The notes: generated by a model from the letters alone, not told the origin. Positions 52,872-63,049 are shown, counted from the first letter of the stretch. The stretch: 64,000 nt of DNA from Blautia massiliensis (ex Durand et al. 2017) (GCF_001487165.1 NZ_LN913006.1:2270062-2334061); one strand, 5' to 3'. Numbers and translations: made by a program.

Positions 52872-54710
52872 TTATTCCACGGTAACACTCTTAGCAAGAT
52901 TTCTCGGCTTATCCACATCCAGACCTTTATTTACACTGACATAGTAACCCAGAAGCTGCAGCGGGATCACTGCCAGAGAAGTTGCAAAATGCGGATCTGT
53001 TTTCGGGATATAAACCGTAAAATCTGCAGTATCCTCGATATTATAGTTTCCAAACGTAGTAAGCCCCATCAGATACGCTCCACGGCTTCTGCACTCCACC
53101 ATGTTGCTGACTGTTTTCTCATAAAGCTCCGGCTGTGTCAGGACACCGATCACAAGAGTGCCGTCCTCGATCAGGGAAATGGTGCCATGCTTCAGCTCGC
53201 CAGCCGCATACGCCTCAGAATGGATGTAGCTGATCTCCTTCATCTTAAGGCTGCCCTCAAGGCTGATGGCATAATCAATCCCTCTTCCGATAAAAAAGAT
53301 ATCCTTTGCATTGGCCTGCTTGGAGGCAAACCACTGAAGCCTTTCCTTATCCTCGATGATCCTGCCGATCTTGTCCGGAAGTGTCTTCAGTTCCTTAATG
53401 TAGGACTCACACTGCTCCTCTGAGATCTTTCCGCGGACCAGTGCCATCTGCAATGCCAGCACATAGGAAGCGATCAGCTGTGTACTGTACGCCTTGGTGG
53501 TAGCAACCGAGATCTCCGGTCCTGCAAGTGTGTAGAATACATGATCCGCCTCTCTTGCAATGGAAGAGCCGACCACATTGACAATAGCCAGCGTGCGGAT
53601 TCCCTTCTCCTTACATTCCCGAAGCGCAGCCAGACTGTCCGCAGTCTCACCGGACTGACTGATGATCACTGCCAGGCCGTCAGGATCCAGAAGCGGCTTC
53701 CGGTAACGGAACTCCGAAGCAAGCTCCACACGCACCGGAAGACCTGCAAGATCCTCGATCACATACTGTGCAGCCATTCCCACATGGTAAGCAGAGCCGC
53801 AGGCCACGATATAAACCTGGCTGATGCTGCGGATTCTCTCATCATCCAGACCGATCTCCGTCAGATCCAGCTTGCCCTCCCGGATAACGGAGTTCAGTGT
53901 ATCTGCAACTGCTTTCGGCTGCTCATGGATTTCCTTCATCATGAAATGCTCAAAACCGGCTTTCTCCGCTGCCTCTGCATCCCACTCAATGATCTTAGGC
54001 TCCTTCTCGATCTCCTCACCATCCAGATTGTAAAAAGTGATCTCACCCGGTTTTACACATGCCAGCTCCAGATTTCCGATATAATAAACATTTCTTGTAT
54101 ACTTCAGGATCGCAGGAACATCCGATGCGATATAGGATTCTCCATTCTCCACACCCAGGATCATAGGGCTGTCTTTTCTCGCTACAAAGATCTCTTCCGG
54201 ATAATCACGGAACATCATTGCCAGCGCATAGGAACCACGGATACGCACCATGGCATGACGCACTGCCTCAACCGGAGATCCGCCGTATTTCTGGTAGTAA
54301 TAATCCACCAGCTTCACAGCAACCTCCGTATCTGTGGAAGAATAAAAAGAATATCCCCTGCGGAGAAGCTTCTCCTTCAGCTCCTGGTAATTCTCGATAA
54401 TGCCGTTATGCACAGCTGCCACATTTCCGTTATCACTGACATGAGGATGGGCATTGACCTCTGATGGTTCTCCGTGAGTTGCCCAGCGGGTATGACCGAT
54501 CCCGCACATACCCGGAACAGATTCACCTGCGTTTGTTTTCTCCAGAAGGACCTTCAGACGGCCCTTCGCCTTAATGATCTCGATATCCTTTTCCCCGTCA
54601 CGCACTGCGATGCCGGCGGAATCATATCCCCTGTATTCCAGTTTGGAAAGCCCGTCCAGAAGGATGGGTGCTGCCTGATGCCTGCCTGTAAAACCTACAA
54701 TTCCACACAT
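52872..54710 (-). CDS. glmS: Glutamine-fructose-6-phosphate aminotransferase (isomerizing)
   Basis: GlmS (612 residues) makes glucosamine 6-phosphate from fructose 6-phosphate and glutamine. The catalytic Cys follows the initiator Met (MCGIVGFTG). Two SIS domains follow, with SQSGETADSLAAL and the C-terminal KPRNLAKSVTVE. GAGGAG precedes the ATG. It lies 81 bases after glmM in one operon. This gap is too short for a glmS ribozyme, and none is visible. Confidence 0.97.
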   Translation of the reverse strand: MCGIVGFTGRHQAAPILLDGLSKLEYRGYDSAGIAVRDGEKDIEIIKAKGRLKVLLEKTNAGESVPGMCGIGHTRWATHGEPSEVNAHPHVSDNGNVAAVHNGIIENYQELKEKLLRRGYSFYSSTDTEVAVKLVDYYYQKYGGSPVEAVRHAMVRIRGSYALAMMFRDYPEEIFVARKDSPMILGVENGESYIASDVPAILKYTRNVYYIGNLELACVKPGEITFYNLDGEEIEKEPKIIEWDAEAAEKAGFEHFMMKEIHEQPKAVADTLNSVIREGKLDLTEIGLDDERIRSISQVYIVACGSAYHVGMAAQYVIEDLAGLPVRVELASEFRYRKPLLDPDGLAVIISQSGETADSLAALRECKEKGIRTLAIVNVVGSSIAREADHVFYTLAGPEISVATTKAYSTQLIASYVLALQMALVRGKISEEQCESYIKELKTLPDKIGRIIEDKERLQWFASKQANAKDIFFIGRGIDYAISLEGSLKMKEISYIHSEAYAAGELKHGTISLIEDGTLVIGVLTQPELYEKTVSNMVECRSRGAYLMGLTTFGNYNIEDTADFTVYIPKTDPHFATSLAVIPLQLLGYYVSVNKGLDVDKPRNLAKSVTVE

Positions 54711-54791
54711 GATTTTTTTCTCCTCTTATTGCATTTTTATATTCTTCTGACTGCTCCGTTCTTCAGACACCTGCGGTCTGCATCCAGGACA

Positions 54792-56180
54792 TCACTCTGC
54801 CACATGCCCCTTCTTACGGACGATCTCAACCACCTGGTCCACATATTTTCTGCAAAGCTCCTCACTCTCTGCCTCAACCATAACACGAAGCAGAGGTTCT
54901 GTACCGGATTCTCTCACCAGGATCCTTCCGGTGTCTCCAAGCGCCTCAGCCACACTCTCTACTGCTGCCTGCACATCCACATCTGCCTGCGCTGCTGCCT
55001 TGTCATGGACACGCACGTTCTCAAGAACCTGGGGATAGATCGCCAGATCAGCAGTAAGCTCACTGAGCTTTTTCTTCCTTGCCATTATAACTTCCATCAT
55101 CTTCAGACTTGTAAGGATGCCATCCCCGGTAGATGCATACTTGGAAAAAATAATGTGCCCGGACTGCTCACCACCAATACGGCAGCCATTCTGCATCATA
55201 TATTCATAAACATATTTATCCCCTACTGCAGTCTTCGCATAATCGATATCAAGAGCATCAAAAGCCTTGTAAAGGCCAAAATTGGACATTACCGTAGTCA
55301 CAACCGTATTGGTGAGAAGCTTTCCGCGCTCCTTCATATAACGGCCGTACACATAAAGGATCGCATCCCCGCTGACCACATTTCCCTTCTCATCCACACA
55401 GAGACAGCGGTCCGCATCTCCATCGTAGGCAAAGCCAACATCCAGCCCCTTCTCCACTACAAGCTTCTGGAGACCCTCGATATGGGTGGAACCGGCATTG
55501 TTATTGATATTGGTACCATCCGGCTCAGCATTGATCACATAAGTCTTCGCTCCCAGCGCATCAAAAACCGCCTTTGCGATATTCCATGCACTTCCGTTGG
55601 CACAGTCCAGACCAATCCTCATTCCCTTAAAGGAATATACTCCCAGGGAGATCAGATATCCTATGTAACGGTTCCGGCCTGCCGAATAATCCACCGTCCT
55701 GCCGATCTCACCGCCCTTTGTAAAAGGAATCTCATGCCATTTCTCTCCGAACAGCTGAAGACGGTCATCCAGATAATCCTCCACCAGAGCGATGATTTCC
55801 TCTTCCATCTTCTCACCCTGGCCATTGATCAGCTTAATCCCGTTATCATAATAAGGATTATGGCTGGCAGAGATCATAATACCACAGTCAAAGCCATCGG
55901 TACGAGCAACATAAGCCACAGACGGCGTTGTTGTCACGTGGAGAAGATAAGCATCCGCTCCGGACGCCACCAGTCCGCCGACCAGCGAATACTCAAACAT
56001 ATAGCTGGAACGTCGGGTATCCTTGCCGATCACGATCCTGGCCGCAGCCGTCTCCCCCGCTCTTCTGCGCAGCTCATTATAATACCACCCCAGAAAACGC
56101 CCGATCTTGAAAGCATGATCCGCCGTCAACGAAACACCCGCCTCCCCACGGAAGCCATCTGTACCAAAATATTTTCCCAT
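54792..56180 (-). CDS. glmM: Phosphoglucosamine mutase
   Basis: GlmM (462 residues) converts glucosamine 6-phosphate to the 1-phosphate. The N-terminus MGKYFGTDGFRGEAG, the phosphoserine loop MISASHNPYYDNG, the metal site DGDADRCL and the phosphate-binding RESGTEPLLRVM are intact. AAAGGAG precedes the start. It is first in the operon with glmS, and together they supply UDP-GlcNAc precursors for wall and capsule. Confidence 0.97.
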   Translation of the reverse strand: MGKYFGTDGFRGEAGVSLTADHAFKIGRFLGWYYNELRRRAGETAAARIVIGKDTRRSSYMFEYSLVGGLVASGADAYLLHVTTTPSVAYVARTDGFDCGIMISASHNPYYDNGIKLINGQGEKMEEEIIALVEDYLDDRLQLFGEKWHEIPFTKGGEIGRTVDYSAGRNRYIGYLISLGVYSFKGMRIGLDCANGSAWNIAKAVFDALGAKTYVINAEPDGTNINNNAGSTHIEGLQKLVVEKGLDVGFAYDGDADRCLCVDEKGNVVSGDAILYVYGRYMKERGKLLTNTVVTTVMSNFGLYKAFDALDIDYAKTAVGDKYVYEYMMQNGCRIGGEQSGHIIFSKYASTGDGILTSLKMMEVIMARKKKLSELTADLAIYPQVLENVRVHDKAAAQADVDVQAAVESVAEALGDTGRILVRESGTEPLLRVMVEAESEELCRKYVDQVVEIVRKKGHVAE

Positions 56181-56292
56181 TTCTTGCTCTCCTTTGTATG
56201 TTAATATTTATAACTTATCTTATATATTGATGTGTCATATAGATTGATCAGAATTCCTTCTGCCATTTCTGTATGCACATCCATAATACTGT

Positions 56293-56676
56293 TTATTTAA
56301 TCATCTTATTAATATTGAAAATTGGCATTACGATACTGTTAGTTTCCGGTTGTGATGTTAATAACGATACCTCACTTCGTAAATATGGCATCATAATTGC
56401 AACCGCATTCTTATGTATCAAAGTTTCTTTGTCTGATATATTTTCCGCATTCTTTATTTCAAAGAAACCACTCAATACAATTTTAAAAATATATTCTTTA
56501 TCTTTCTTCCCATTTAAAACTAACGTAACTTTATAATGTTCCTGATTATCATGATCTCTTCCTATCTGTATTTCCAGTCCATAATTAACTTCACTTTCTG
56601 TTTTAAATCCCAACCGTTTAAACTCTATTTCATCAAACACGAGATGTTGTAAAATAAGATGACTTTCATATTCCAT
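56293..56676 (-). CDS. SecB-like chaperone family protein
   Basis: This protein (127 residues) resembles SecB-type chaperones in its second half: FKIVLSGFFEIKNAE, then NAVAIMMPYLRSEVSLLTSQ, and the ending IVMPIFNINKMI matches the closing pattern of SecB proteins. Canonical SecB export chaperones are absent from most Firmicutes; stand-alone SecB-like proteins there are often part of toxin-antitoxin-chaperone systems. AGGAGG 9 bases upstream gives a firm start. It is the third gene of a three-gene, AT-rich cassette, 23 bases after gene two. The family call is by eye and moderately certain. Confidence 0.6.
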   Translation of the reverse strand: MEYESHLILQHLVFDEIEFKRLGFKTESEVNYGLEIQIGRDHDNQEHYKVTLVLNGKKDKEYIFKIVLSGFFEIKNAENISDKETLIHKNAVAIMMPYLRSEVSLLTSQPETNSIVMPIFNINKMIK

Positions 56677-56699
56677 ACGTCACCATCCTCCTAAAAAAA

Positions 56700-57281
56700 C
56701 TATGCAGCAAAATTGATCTTTTCTTCAAAACAATAATTCTTGTCCCATATATCCTTTTCAGTAACGGTTTTACAGAATTGTCTGTTATAATTTAGGGCAC
56801 AGTAATCAATATCTTTCCCATTTTTTACCGTCGTAACTATAATCTCACAATCAAATTTTTCGAATTCCTGTTGATTGATCTTACAACCTCGCAACTTTTC
56901 AATATATTTTTGTATATATTCCGAGTGTATCTCGTAATATTCTCCCACATCTGGAAGCATTGATCCCGAAAATGTTTGCGAATCATATTCTTCTACGCCA
57001 AGTATATTGCTATTTTCTTCTATAAATGTCTTATAAATTCTTTTACCTAAACGGAAAGTACGTTCCATTGTATTGCGATTTTCCAACATATCTAACAATT
57101 CATCAGATTCTATTTTCCGATATATATATATTCCGTTGTAGGAATCATATGTCATAACCAAATATCTATTATTCTTATCATCAATACATACAAAGAGTAC
57201 AGGTTCTATCCCCACAACCAGTTCCTCTTCTACATATAATTTACCTATTCCCCTGATTTCGTCCCAATATTCTTCTGGCAT
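56700..57281 (-). CDS. Hypothetical protein, middle gene of the SecB-like cassette
   Basis: I do not recognise this 193-residue acidic protein with certainty. The first half looks like a small beta-sheet domain (LYVEEELVVGIEPVLFVCID, then NRYLVMTYDSYNGIYIYRKI), the second half is helical. There is no signal peptide or membrane helix. GAGGTGG 7 bases before the ATG supports the start, which lies inside the end of the upstream gene (37-base overlap in another frame). Overlap and spacing show that it is expressed together with the genes on either side. Confidence 0.7.
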   Translation of the reverse strand: MPEEYWDEIRGIGKLYVEEELVVGIEPVLFVCIDDKNNRYLVMTYDSYNGIYIYRKIESDELLDMLENRNTMERTFRLGKRIYKTFIEENSNILGVEEYDSQTFSGSMLPDVGEYYEIHSEYIQKYIEKLRGCKINQQEFEKFDCEIIVTTVKNGKDIDYCALNYNRQFCKTVTEKDIWDKNYCFEEKINFAA

Positions 57282-57781
57282 AGTTCGTCCACCTCTATGA
57301 TTTTGAATTCACTGCTAGCTGAATCAATTTTATCTTTGAATAAATACCAATTATGATGTGTTTTTCCCTCTTGAAAATCCGCTGGTCCATACTGACATTT
57401 CATGATTCCTCTGACTATTCCAAGAGTTGGTCTTCCAGGATTCGGAATATGTAACGCCTTAATCAACTGCATCGGATCTTCATTAACTGAAACACCGCAC
57501 ATTTGAAATGTCGGTTTCCTGACAGGACGATCATACAACTCTGCTTCATCCAGGTTTCCCAGAAAATCATCTCTCTCAATTTTATTCTCTCGATGAATTC
57601 CTCTATATACAATTATGTCCGCATATTCTTTGGATATACTTTTAAAAAATTTATCTCTTACCCTTGAGTCTTTTAACATCTCATGCAACTTTGTCGGAAA
57701 TCGTTTTATATATTCCTCGGATGCCTCTTCCTGCTGTATCTGAACTGTACTTTTCTCCATAAGAACATCATTTTCTAGCAT
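57245..57781 (-). CDS. Hypothetical protein, first gene of the SecB-like cassette (possible toxin)
   Basis: This protein (178 residues) is unknown to me. The segment ADIIVYRGIHRE followed by QMCGVSVNEDPMQLI and a closing strand FKIIEVDEL is faintly like the R-S-E layout of ADP-ribosyltransferase-fold proteins, but this is a weak resemblance. HHNWYLFKD is another distinctive patch. It is soluble and has a GGTGAG ribosome-binding site. First place in an operon that ends with a SecB-like chaperone would fit a toxin or client protein, by analogy with toxin-antitoxin-chaperone operons. Confidence 0.65.
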   Translation of the reverse strand: MLENDVLMEKSTVQIQQEEASEEYIKRFPTKLHEMLKDSRVRDKFFKSISKEYADIIVYRGIHRENKIERDDFLGNLDEAELYDRPVRKPTFQMCGVSVNEDPMQLIKALHIPNPGRPTLGIVRGIMKCQYGPADFQEGKTHHNWYLFKDKIDSASSEFKIIEVDELCQKNIGTKSGE

Positions 57782-58033
57782 GATCTGTATCTCACCCCTA
57801 TTTTTTCTTACATTGCTATATATAATTCGTGCTTTCAGAGTAGCACAATACGCTCTTTTTGTCTATTGATTTATTTCGACTCCGTTCGACAAACATATCC
57901 TCCTTAACTGCGCAGCTCTGAAGCTTTTTCACAAAAATCCTCTTTCCAAAAGCAATAAACTACGTTACCCAGAAAATGAATCCGATGATAAAATAATTCT
58001 GATCACATAACAAGATCGAAGGTGGTGAAACCT

Positions 58034-58693
58034 ATGGGTACAAAGGATACCATCACCAAAAATTACATGGCTGACAACCCACAGAGCTGCAAAGCAATGA
58101 CCCTCCACATCCGGAGAATATCTCACCGGCTTCTACAAAGATGACCGGCTGATTCCGGTCATCACCGTGTCGTATACTTCGGCTCCGATACCTGGAAAGC
58201 TCCCAGGAGCCTCCACGAAATGCTCTCTGTCCAAGACCCCGAGATTCTTTCTCTGGTCCCAGATTACCGGATCAATCTCTTCTCACCTGCCGAGATAAAG
58301 GATGAAGAACCTGACAAACTCCAGAGCAATCTCAAAGAAGTCATGCTCTTCATCAAATACTCCAAAGATAAACGGAAGCTTCAGGAACTCACATCACAGA
58401 CCCCTGGCTTCCGGTCGCTCGAGCTCAAAGCAGCCCGAGTCATTGACTCCATAACCGGTATCAATTTACGTTTCACAGAAACAGAAGGGAGTGTTAATAT
58501 GTGTCAGGCTGTTCAGGAAATGTGCGATGATGCACGCGCCGAAGGTCTATCTCAAGGTCGCGCCCAAGGTCTTCAGGAACATGCTTTACTTACTGCACAG
58601 CGCATGCTAGAGGATTCCAGATTCTCACCTGAGGATATCAGCAGGTTTTCAGGGCTGCCACTTGAGGATGTTCTGAAATTACGGGAGAAATGA
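58034..58693 (+). pseudogene. Decayed Rpn family nuclease / transposase-like gene
   Basis: The 5' part reads MGTKDTITKNYMADNPQ, the typical N-terminus of Rpn-type PD-(D/E)XK proteins of Firmicutes. After about 20 codons the frame breaks: an internal deletion removes the catalytic region, and a one-base loss in ATCACCGTGTCGTATAC shifts the frame again. From 58220 the C-terminal part is intact (ending EDISRFSGLPLEDVLKLREK), with DDARAEGLSQGRAQGLQE as the usual Gly/Gln-rich repeat. The gene cannot make a working nuclease. It marks an old insertion at the left edge of the polysaccharide region. Confidence 0.85.
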
Positions 58694-58702
58694 TGATTTG
58701 AG

Positions 58703-58739
58703 AAAATGCTCAGGAAGCGTGAGGCTTCCTGGGCATTTT
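58703..58739. terminator. Bidirectional terminator overlapping the vanZ-like stop
   Basis: AAAATGCTCAGGAAGC pairs with GCTTCCTGGGCATTTT. The last codons of the VanZ-like gene on the minus strand lie within it. Confidence 0.88.
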
Positions 58740-59276
58740 AAATTTCTTTAACATTCTCAGCCAACACCAGGAACCCAAAACAGCTCCCATCATACATCCA
58801 AACCCATTGTGGATAATATCATCAAACTCAAACAATCCTCGACAGGTGATCAACTGCAATAATTCTATCACAAACGATGTTCCCATTCCAATCACCAAAC
58901 CTCTTTTCCAGTTGATTCTCTTATCTAAAGCAACTGGCAATAAACAGCCATACGGCATCAATAATATGCAATTTAGAATATTTTCCTTCAGCATCTCATT
59001 GTCATGATATACAAAAAATGCTTTCCAGGACCAGAATATGTGAAGTTCATATTGAGGATATGCCTGTGGAATGCGGGTAAAAACTGTAGATTCCAATACT
59101 GTCCAAAGATATATAAAAATTGCGATATACGCCAGACTTTGTGAAAAGCTAATTCTGTTACTTTTGTATGACTGTTTTATGATCCGGCTAAAACACAATA
59201 AAAATACGAAAAACCAACAAACCCCAGTTATTCCCCAACTGGGATTTTGCTTAGTAATTGTTTTATAAATATCCAT
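58710..59276 (-). CDS. VanZ-like membrane protein
   Basis: This protein of 188 residues has about five membrane helices and the VanZ family pattern: an early FFVFLLCFSRI helix, then LNCILLMPYGCLLP, GTSFVIELLQLITCRG, FEFDDIIHNGFGCMMG. VanZ proteins confer low-level teicoplanin resistance in some enterococci, but most members are envelope proteins of unknown role. No strong ribosome-binding site precedes the ATG, which lies 20 bases after ugd. Its 3' end lies within the terminator hairpin. It is the last gene of the polysaccharide operon. Confidence 0.88.
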   Translation of the reverse strand: MDIYKTITKQNPSWGITGVCWFFVFLLCFSRIIKQSYKSNRISFSQSLAYIAIFIYLWTVLESTVFTRIPQAYPQYELHIFWSWKAFFVYHDNEMLKENILNCILLMPYGCLLPVALDKRINWKRGLVIGMGTSFVIELLQLITCRGLFEFDDIIHNGFGCMMGAVLGSWCWLRMLKKFKMPRKPHAS

Positions 59277-59296
59277 TTAAATTTATAACTTATCTT

Positions 59297-60535
59297 TTAA
59301 TCTCTGTAAAAGATATCTCTTGTGTATACTCGTTCTTTTACATCATCCAGACATTTATCATATCTATTTGCAATAATTGCCTGACTCTGCTCTTTAAATG
59401 CCTCAAGATCATTTACAACTTTACTTCCAAAAAATGTTGTTCCGTCCTCTAATGTCGGTTCATAAACAATAATGGTGGCACCTTTGGCTTTAATGCGCTT
59501 CATCACACCTTGTATAGAAGACTGACGGAAATTATCTGAATTTGATTTCATGGTAAGACGATATACACCAATTACAACTTCTTTTTCCATAGAAGCATCA
59601 TAAGTATTTTCATCTTCATAAGCATAATACCCTGCTTTCTGCAAAACACGATCTGCTATGAAATCTTTCCTGGTTCTATTTGATTCAACGATTGCAGACA
59701 TCATATTCTGCGGTACATCTTCGTAATTAGCCAAGAGCTGCTTGGTATCTTTTGGTAAACAATAACCACCATATCCAAATGACGGATTGTTATAATGTAA
59801 TCCAATTCTCGGATCAAGACATACCCCATTAATAATCTGCTGTGTATTCAAGCCTTTCATTTCGGCATAAGTGTCAAGCTCATTAAAATATGATACTCTG
59901 AGAGCCAAATATGTATTAGCAAATAACTTCACTGCTTCTGCTTCTGTAAATCCCATAATCAGGGTATCAATATTTTCTTTAATAGCCCCCTCCTGCAATA
60001 AGCCAGCAAATGTGTTCGCAGCTTTTACAAGTCTTGCATTTTCAACATCTGTTCCTACAATAATTCTGGATGGATACAGATTATCATATAATGCTTTAGA
60101 TTCTCGCAAAAATTCTGGGCTGAAAATGATATTATCACAGTGAAATTTTTCTCTAATACTTGCTGTATACCCTACCGGAATTGTAGATTTAATTACCATA
60201 ATTGCATCTGGATTATATCCAATAACCAACTTAATCACAGCTTCTACTGCTGATGTATCAAAAAAATTTTTCTTGCTGTCATAGTTTGTAGGTGCAGCGA
60301 TAACTACAAAATCCGCATCTTTATATGCTGTTTCTGCATCTAACGTAGCTGTCAGATTTAACTGTTTTTCCTTTAAATACTTTTCAATATACTCATCCTG
60401 AATTGGACTGATTTTTTTATTAATCTTTTCTACCTTTTCTTGGACTATATCAACTGCCATTACCTCATGATTTTGAGATAATAATGTGGCAATAGAAAGT
60501 CCAACATATCCTGTTCCGGCTACTGCTATTTTCAT
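59297..60535 (-). CDS. ugd: UDP-glucose 6-dehydrogenase
   Basis: The enzyme (412 residues) oxidises UDP-glucose to UDP-glucuronate for polysaccharides. The NAD motif is [15 protein letters not shown], and the catalytic cysteine lies in [23 protein letters not shown] and [12 protein letters not shown] are further family marks. Its length and short spacer fit the enterobacterial Ugd group. AAAGGG precedes the start. It is within the AT-rich operon polymerase-flippase-glycosyltransferase-ugd-vanZ, so the polymer probably contains glucuronic acid or a sugar made from it. Confidence 0.93.
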   Translation of the reverse strand: MKIAVAGTGYVGLSIATLLSQNHEVMAVDIVQEKVEKINKKISPIQDEYIEKYLKEKQLNLTATLDAETAYKDADFVVIAAPTNYDSKKNFFDTSAVEAVIKLVIGYNPDAIMVIKSTIPVGYTASIREKFHCDNIIFSPEFLRESKALYDNLYPSRIIVGTDVENARLVKAANTFAGLLQEGAIKENIDTLIMGFTEAEAVKLFANTYLALRVSYFNELDTYAEMKGLNTQQIINGVCLDPRIGLHYNNPSFGYGGYCLPKDTKQLLANYEDVPQNMMSAIVESNRTRKDFIADRVLQKAGYYAYEDENTYDASMEKEVVIGVYRLTMKSNSDNFRQSSIQGVMKRIKAKGATIIVYEPTLEDGTTFFGSKVVNDLEAFKEQSQAIIANRYDKCLDDVKERVYTRDIFYRD

Positions 60536-60610
60536 AATTATAATACCCTTTCAATAACCTATCATTTTTTTCTAAATAAAAAACCATCTTAGTAACGCAT
60601 CTTTTTAAAT

Positions 60611-61582
60611 TTAATATGTTAGATTCCATATTTTAAGTGTATCTTCACGATTTATTGCATTTAATTTCGATGTACGTTTGATAATATCCATCATTTTTCT
60701 TATTTCCTCTTGTGTATACCCTCCTCTTATCCATCGTATCTTTAAAATTTGCATTAAAACAAACTTCCATATATTCCATATAAATACAGAATAAAATTGT
60801 TTCATATCAACAATTCTATACGCATAATAACTTGCCATTTTTCCTGGTTGTAATCCATTTTTACTACTTGTAGCACTTACTTTATGATATACTAAAGTTT
60901 GATTTATACATTTCCCTTTAATATGGTTTTTCTTCATTCTCCAACAAAAATTAAAATCTTCTTCTCCATGAAAAAAATCATCCGATAAAGTACCATACTT
61001 TTCTATCACTGAGGATCGTATAAATAATGCACATCCGGTAATAAACTCAGCATCAATAATATCTGGCATTTTTTTTAGTTCTTTCTCTGAATAATATTTT
61101 CTCAATCCCCATGGTCTAAGTTTTCCACCGCAATTCCATAATAATGTATGATCATAATAATTATCAATCCTGCAACTTGCATAACCTATTGTTGGATCTT
61201 CATTTAACATACAAATCATTTTTTCAATGAAATTCGGTTGCACTACTGTATCATTATTCAAAAGTAAAACATACGAATAATCTTCATAAATTTTCCTAAT
61301 GACCTTATTATTTCCACCGGCAAATCCCGCATTATCATTTGACAGAATAAGAAGATTTCCTTTTACCTTATTTCTTTCATATATAGCATCTGAATATATA
61401 TCAAATTCTTCTCTGCTACTGATATATCTTTTTAAAATATCAACTTCTTCTTTCTGAGAAGCATTGTCAATAATATAAATATCGTACTCATAATTTGTTA
61501 TTGTGTTATCCAAAGACTCAATACACTCAATCGTATCAACAGAACCATTATAATTTAATAATATAATTGCCAAACTTTTCAA
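60611..61582 (-). CDS. Family 2 glycosyltransferase
   Basis: This GT2 enzyme (323 residues) starts LAIILLNYNGSVDTIECI and has the nucleotide-sugar residues YIIDNASQ, a NDNAGFAGGNN motif, and the metal-site strand LLLNNDTVVQP in place of DxD. The acceptor-side motif is HGEEDFNFCWRM. The layout is like rhamnosyltransferases and other repeat-unit transferases. A GTG at 61591 is too close to AGAGGAA; TTG at 61582 is the better start. It lies between the flippase and ugd genes. Confidence 0.9.
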   Translation of the reverse strand: MKSLAIILLNYNGSVDTIECIESLDNTITNYEYDIYIIDNASQKEEVDILKRYISSREEFDIYSDAIYERNKVKGNLLILSNDNAGFAGGNNKVIRKIYEDYSYVLLLNNDTVVQPNFIEKMICMLNEDPTIGYASCRIDNYYDHTLLWNCGGKLRPWGLRKYYSEKELKKMPDIIDAEFITGCALFIRSSVIEKYGTLSDDFFHGEEDFNFCWRMKKNHIKGKCINQTLVYHKVSATSSKNGLQPGKMASYYAYRIVDMKQFYSVFIWNIWKFVLMQILKIRWIRGGYTQEEIRKMMDIIKRTSKLNAINREDTLKIWNLTY

Positions 61583-61633
61583 AATTATCACTTCCTCTTA
61601 AAATACTCTAACTAGGCAAACTGTTTATTTATT

Positions 61634-63037
61634 CTAATTTTTTTTGAAAATATAACACATGTTTTTCTTATTAAGAAATATGAATATTGCAACTGCCATA
61701 GTATAAATTAATAGCCCTATTATTTGAGAAGGCAGTATGGTCGTAATAACAAATACTACAGTCATTATAATTTCACCAAAAAAATTTCTTATATCAAATA
61801 CACTTAGTGTCTTCATAACAACAGTTTCTGATAAAACAGAACATATCATAATAGCAATAACGATAGATACCAACAACATTTTTAGATCATTAATTACATA
61901 AGCACTGATAGAAAACATTCCAACAGCAATTCCTACTGAAATCAAATTGATAACAAACATTGTTTTTTCTTTTCTTAATGCTTTCAAATAATTATTTGTT
62001 AATAGGCTTATTTTTGACGTAAAAATTATAATTGGTAATAATATTCCCAAATAAATCAAACTATTATTATATGATGGCAACCATTTTTTTAAGATCCAGC
62101 ATCCTGGATAATAGAATATTAATATTGTAATCAATAAAGGATTTATCGCTCCTCTTATTTTTTGATACAATCCTGGCAAATTTTTCTTATCTGTTCTCTT
62201 TAAAGAAGGAAACAACACAACGCTGATAGCTGTCACAAAAGTTAAAAACAAATTTGTAATACTAAAAGCAAATGATACCTTCCCGAATGTAATTTTATCC
62301 CAATGCCACTGAATAATTAGCCTGGCACTTCCAGTTAACAAAAAAGAACTCCAGTTTGAAATCATCAACATAATGCCAGCAGAAATATTCTTTTTTGCCT
62401 CTTCAAGTGTATCTCTGATGTTCAAAGAAGTTCCAAAATACATTCCTTTATTATTATGTACTGAAAACAAAATTCCAAATATGTCACTGCATAAATCGAC
62501 CAAACAGAAATAATAAAAATTATGGAATCCAAAAAATAACATTACAATGGCACCAAAACCATAAAATATTCTATAACCAATAATCATTTCTGCATAATAT
62601 TTTATGCGGTTAGTAATTTGAAAGGAATAAGATGTATAAGTAAACATAGTTCGTGTTATAATTCCTATTGCCGTCATAATAAATACTAATCGCATCTCTG
62701 ATTTGCAAAACAAACTGGAACATACAATAGCAATTAAACAAAATACACTTGTCATTGTTAGTAAGCATTTAAATTGTGAACGTATTCTTGGTTTATCTAA
62801 CTCACCATAATCATATTGTGAATACCTTAATACAATTCCATCCAGCAATCCAAAATGCAATATTCCGACATAACCAATATATAACAAATATGTTTGCCAT
62901 AAAGCGTACTGATATTCACTAATAAACTTAGGCAATATCAAATTCATGACAAAGCTGACAGCTAATGAAATTATTTGGGCTATAATCGACAAGCCTATAT
63001 TCTTTTTTATTTGACTGAAACTGACTTTTGAACTCAT
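61634..63037 (-). CDS. Polysaccharide flippase (Wzx-like)
   Basis: The protein (467 residues) has about 12 to 14 membrane helices and belongs to the polysaccharide-transport part of the MOP superfamily, which moves lipid-linked repeat units across the membrane. The N-terminus, IKKNIGLSIIAQIISLAVS followed by FVMNLILPKFIS, is typical. AGGAGATAGT precedes the ATG. It begins 12 bases after the polymerase gene. Confidence 0.88.
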   Translation of the reverse strand: MSSKVSFSQIKKNIGLSIIAQIISLAVSFVMNLILPKFISEYQYALWQTYLLYIGYVGILHFGLLDGIVLRYSQYDYGELDKPRIRSQFKCLLTMTSVFCLIAIVCSSLFCKSEMRLVFIMTAIGIITRTMFTYTSYSFQITNRIKYYAEMIIGYRIFYGFGAIVMLFFGFHNFYYFCLVDLCSDIFGILFSVHNNKGMYFGTSLNIRDTLEEAKKNISAGIMLMISNWSSFLLTGSARLIIQWHWDKITFGKVSFAFSITNLFLTFVTAISVVLFPSLKRTDKKNLPGLYQKIRGAINPLLITILIFYYPGCWILKKWLPSYNNSLIYLGILLPIIIFTSKISLLTNNYLKALRKEKTMFVINLISVGIAVGMFSISAYVINDLKMLLVSIVIAIMICSVLSETVVMKTLSVFDIRNFFGEIIMTVVFVITTILPSQIIGLLIYTMAVAIFIFLNKKNMCYIFKKN

Positions 63038-63049
63038 ACTATCTCCTGA

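Noticed and set aside
54711..54791. glmS ribozyme
   Set aside because: The gap between glmM and glmS is 81 bases, shorter than the ribozyme, and its conserved core is not seen.
56207..59296. Repeated 15-mer TTTATAACTTATCTT at 56207 and 59282
   Set aside because: A 15-base match in AT-rich DNA is expected by chance in a window of this size, and no longer similarity surrounds it.
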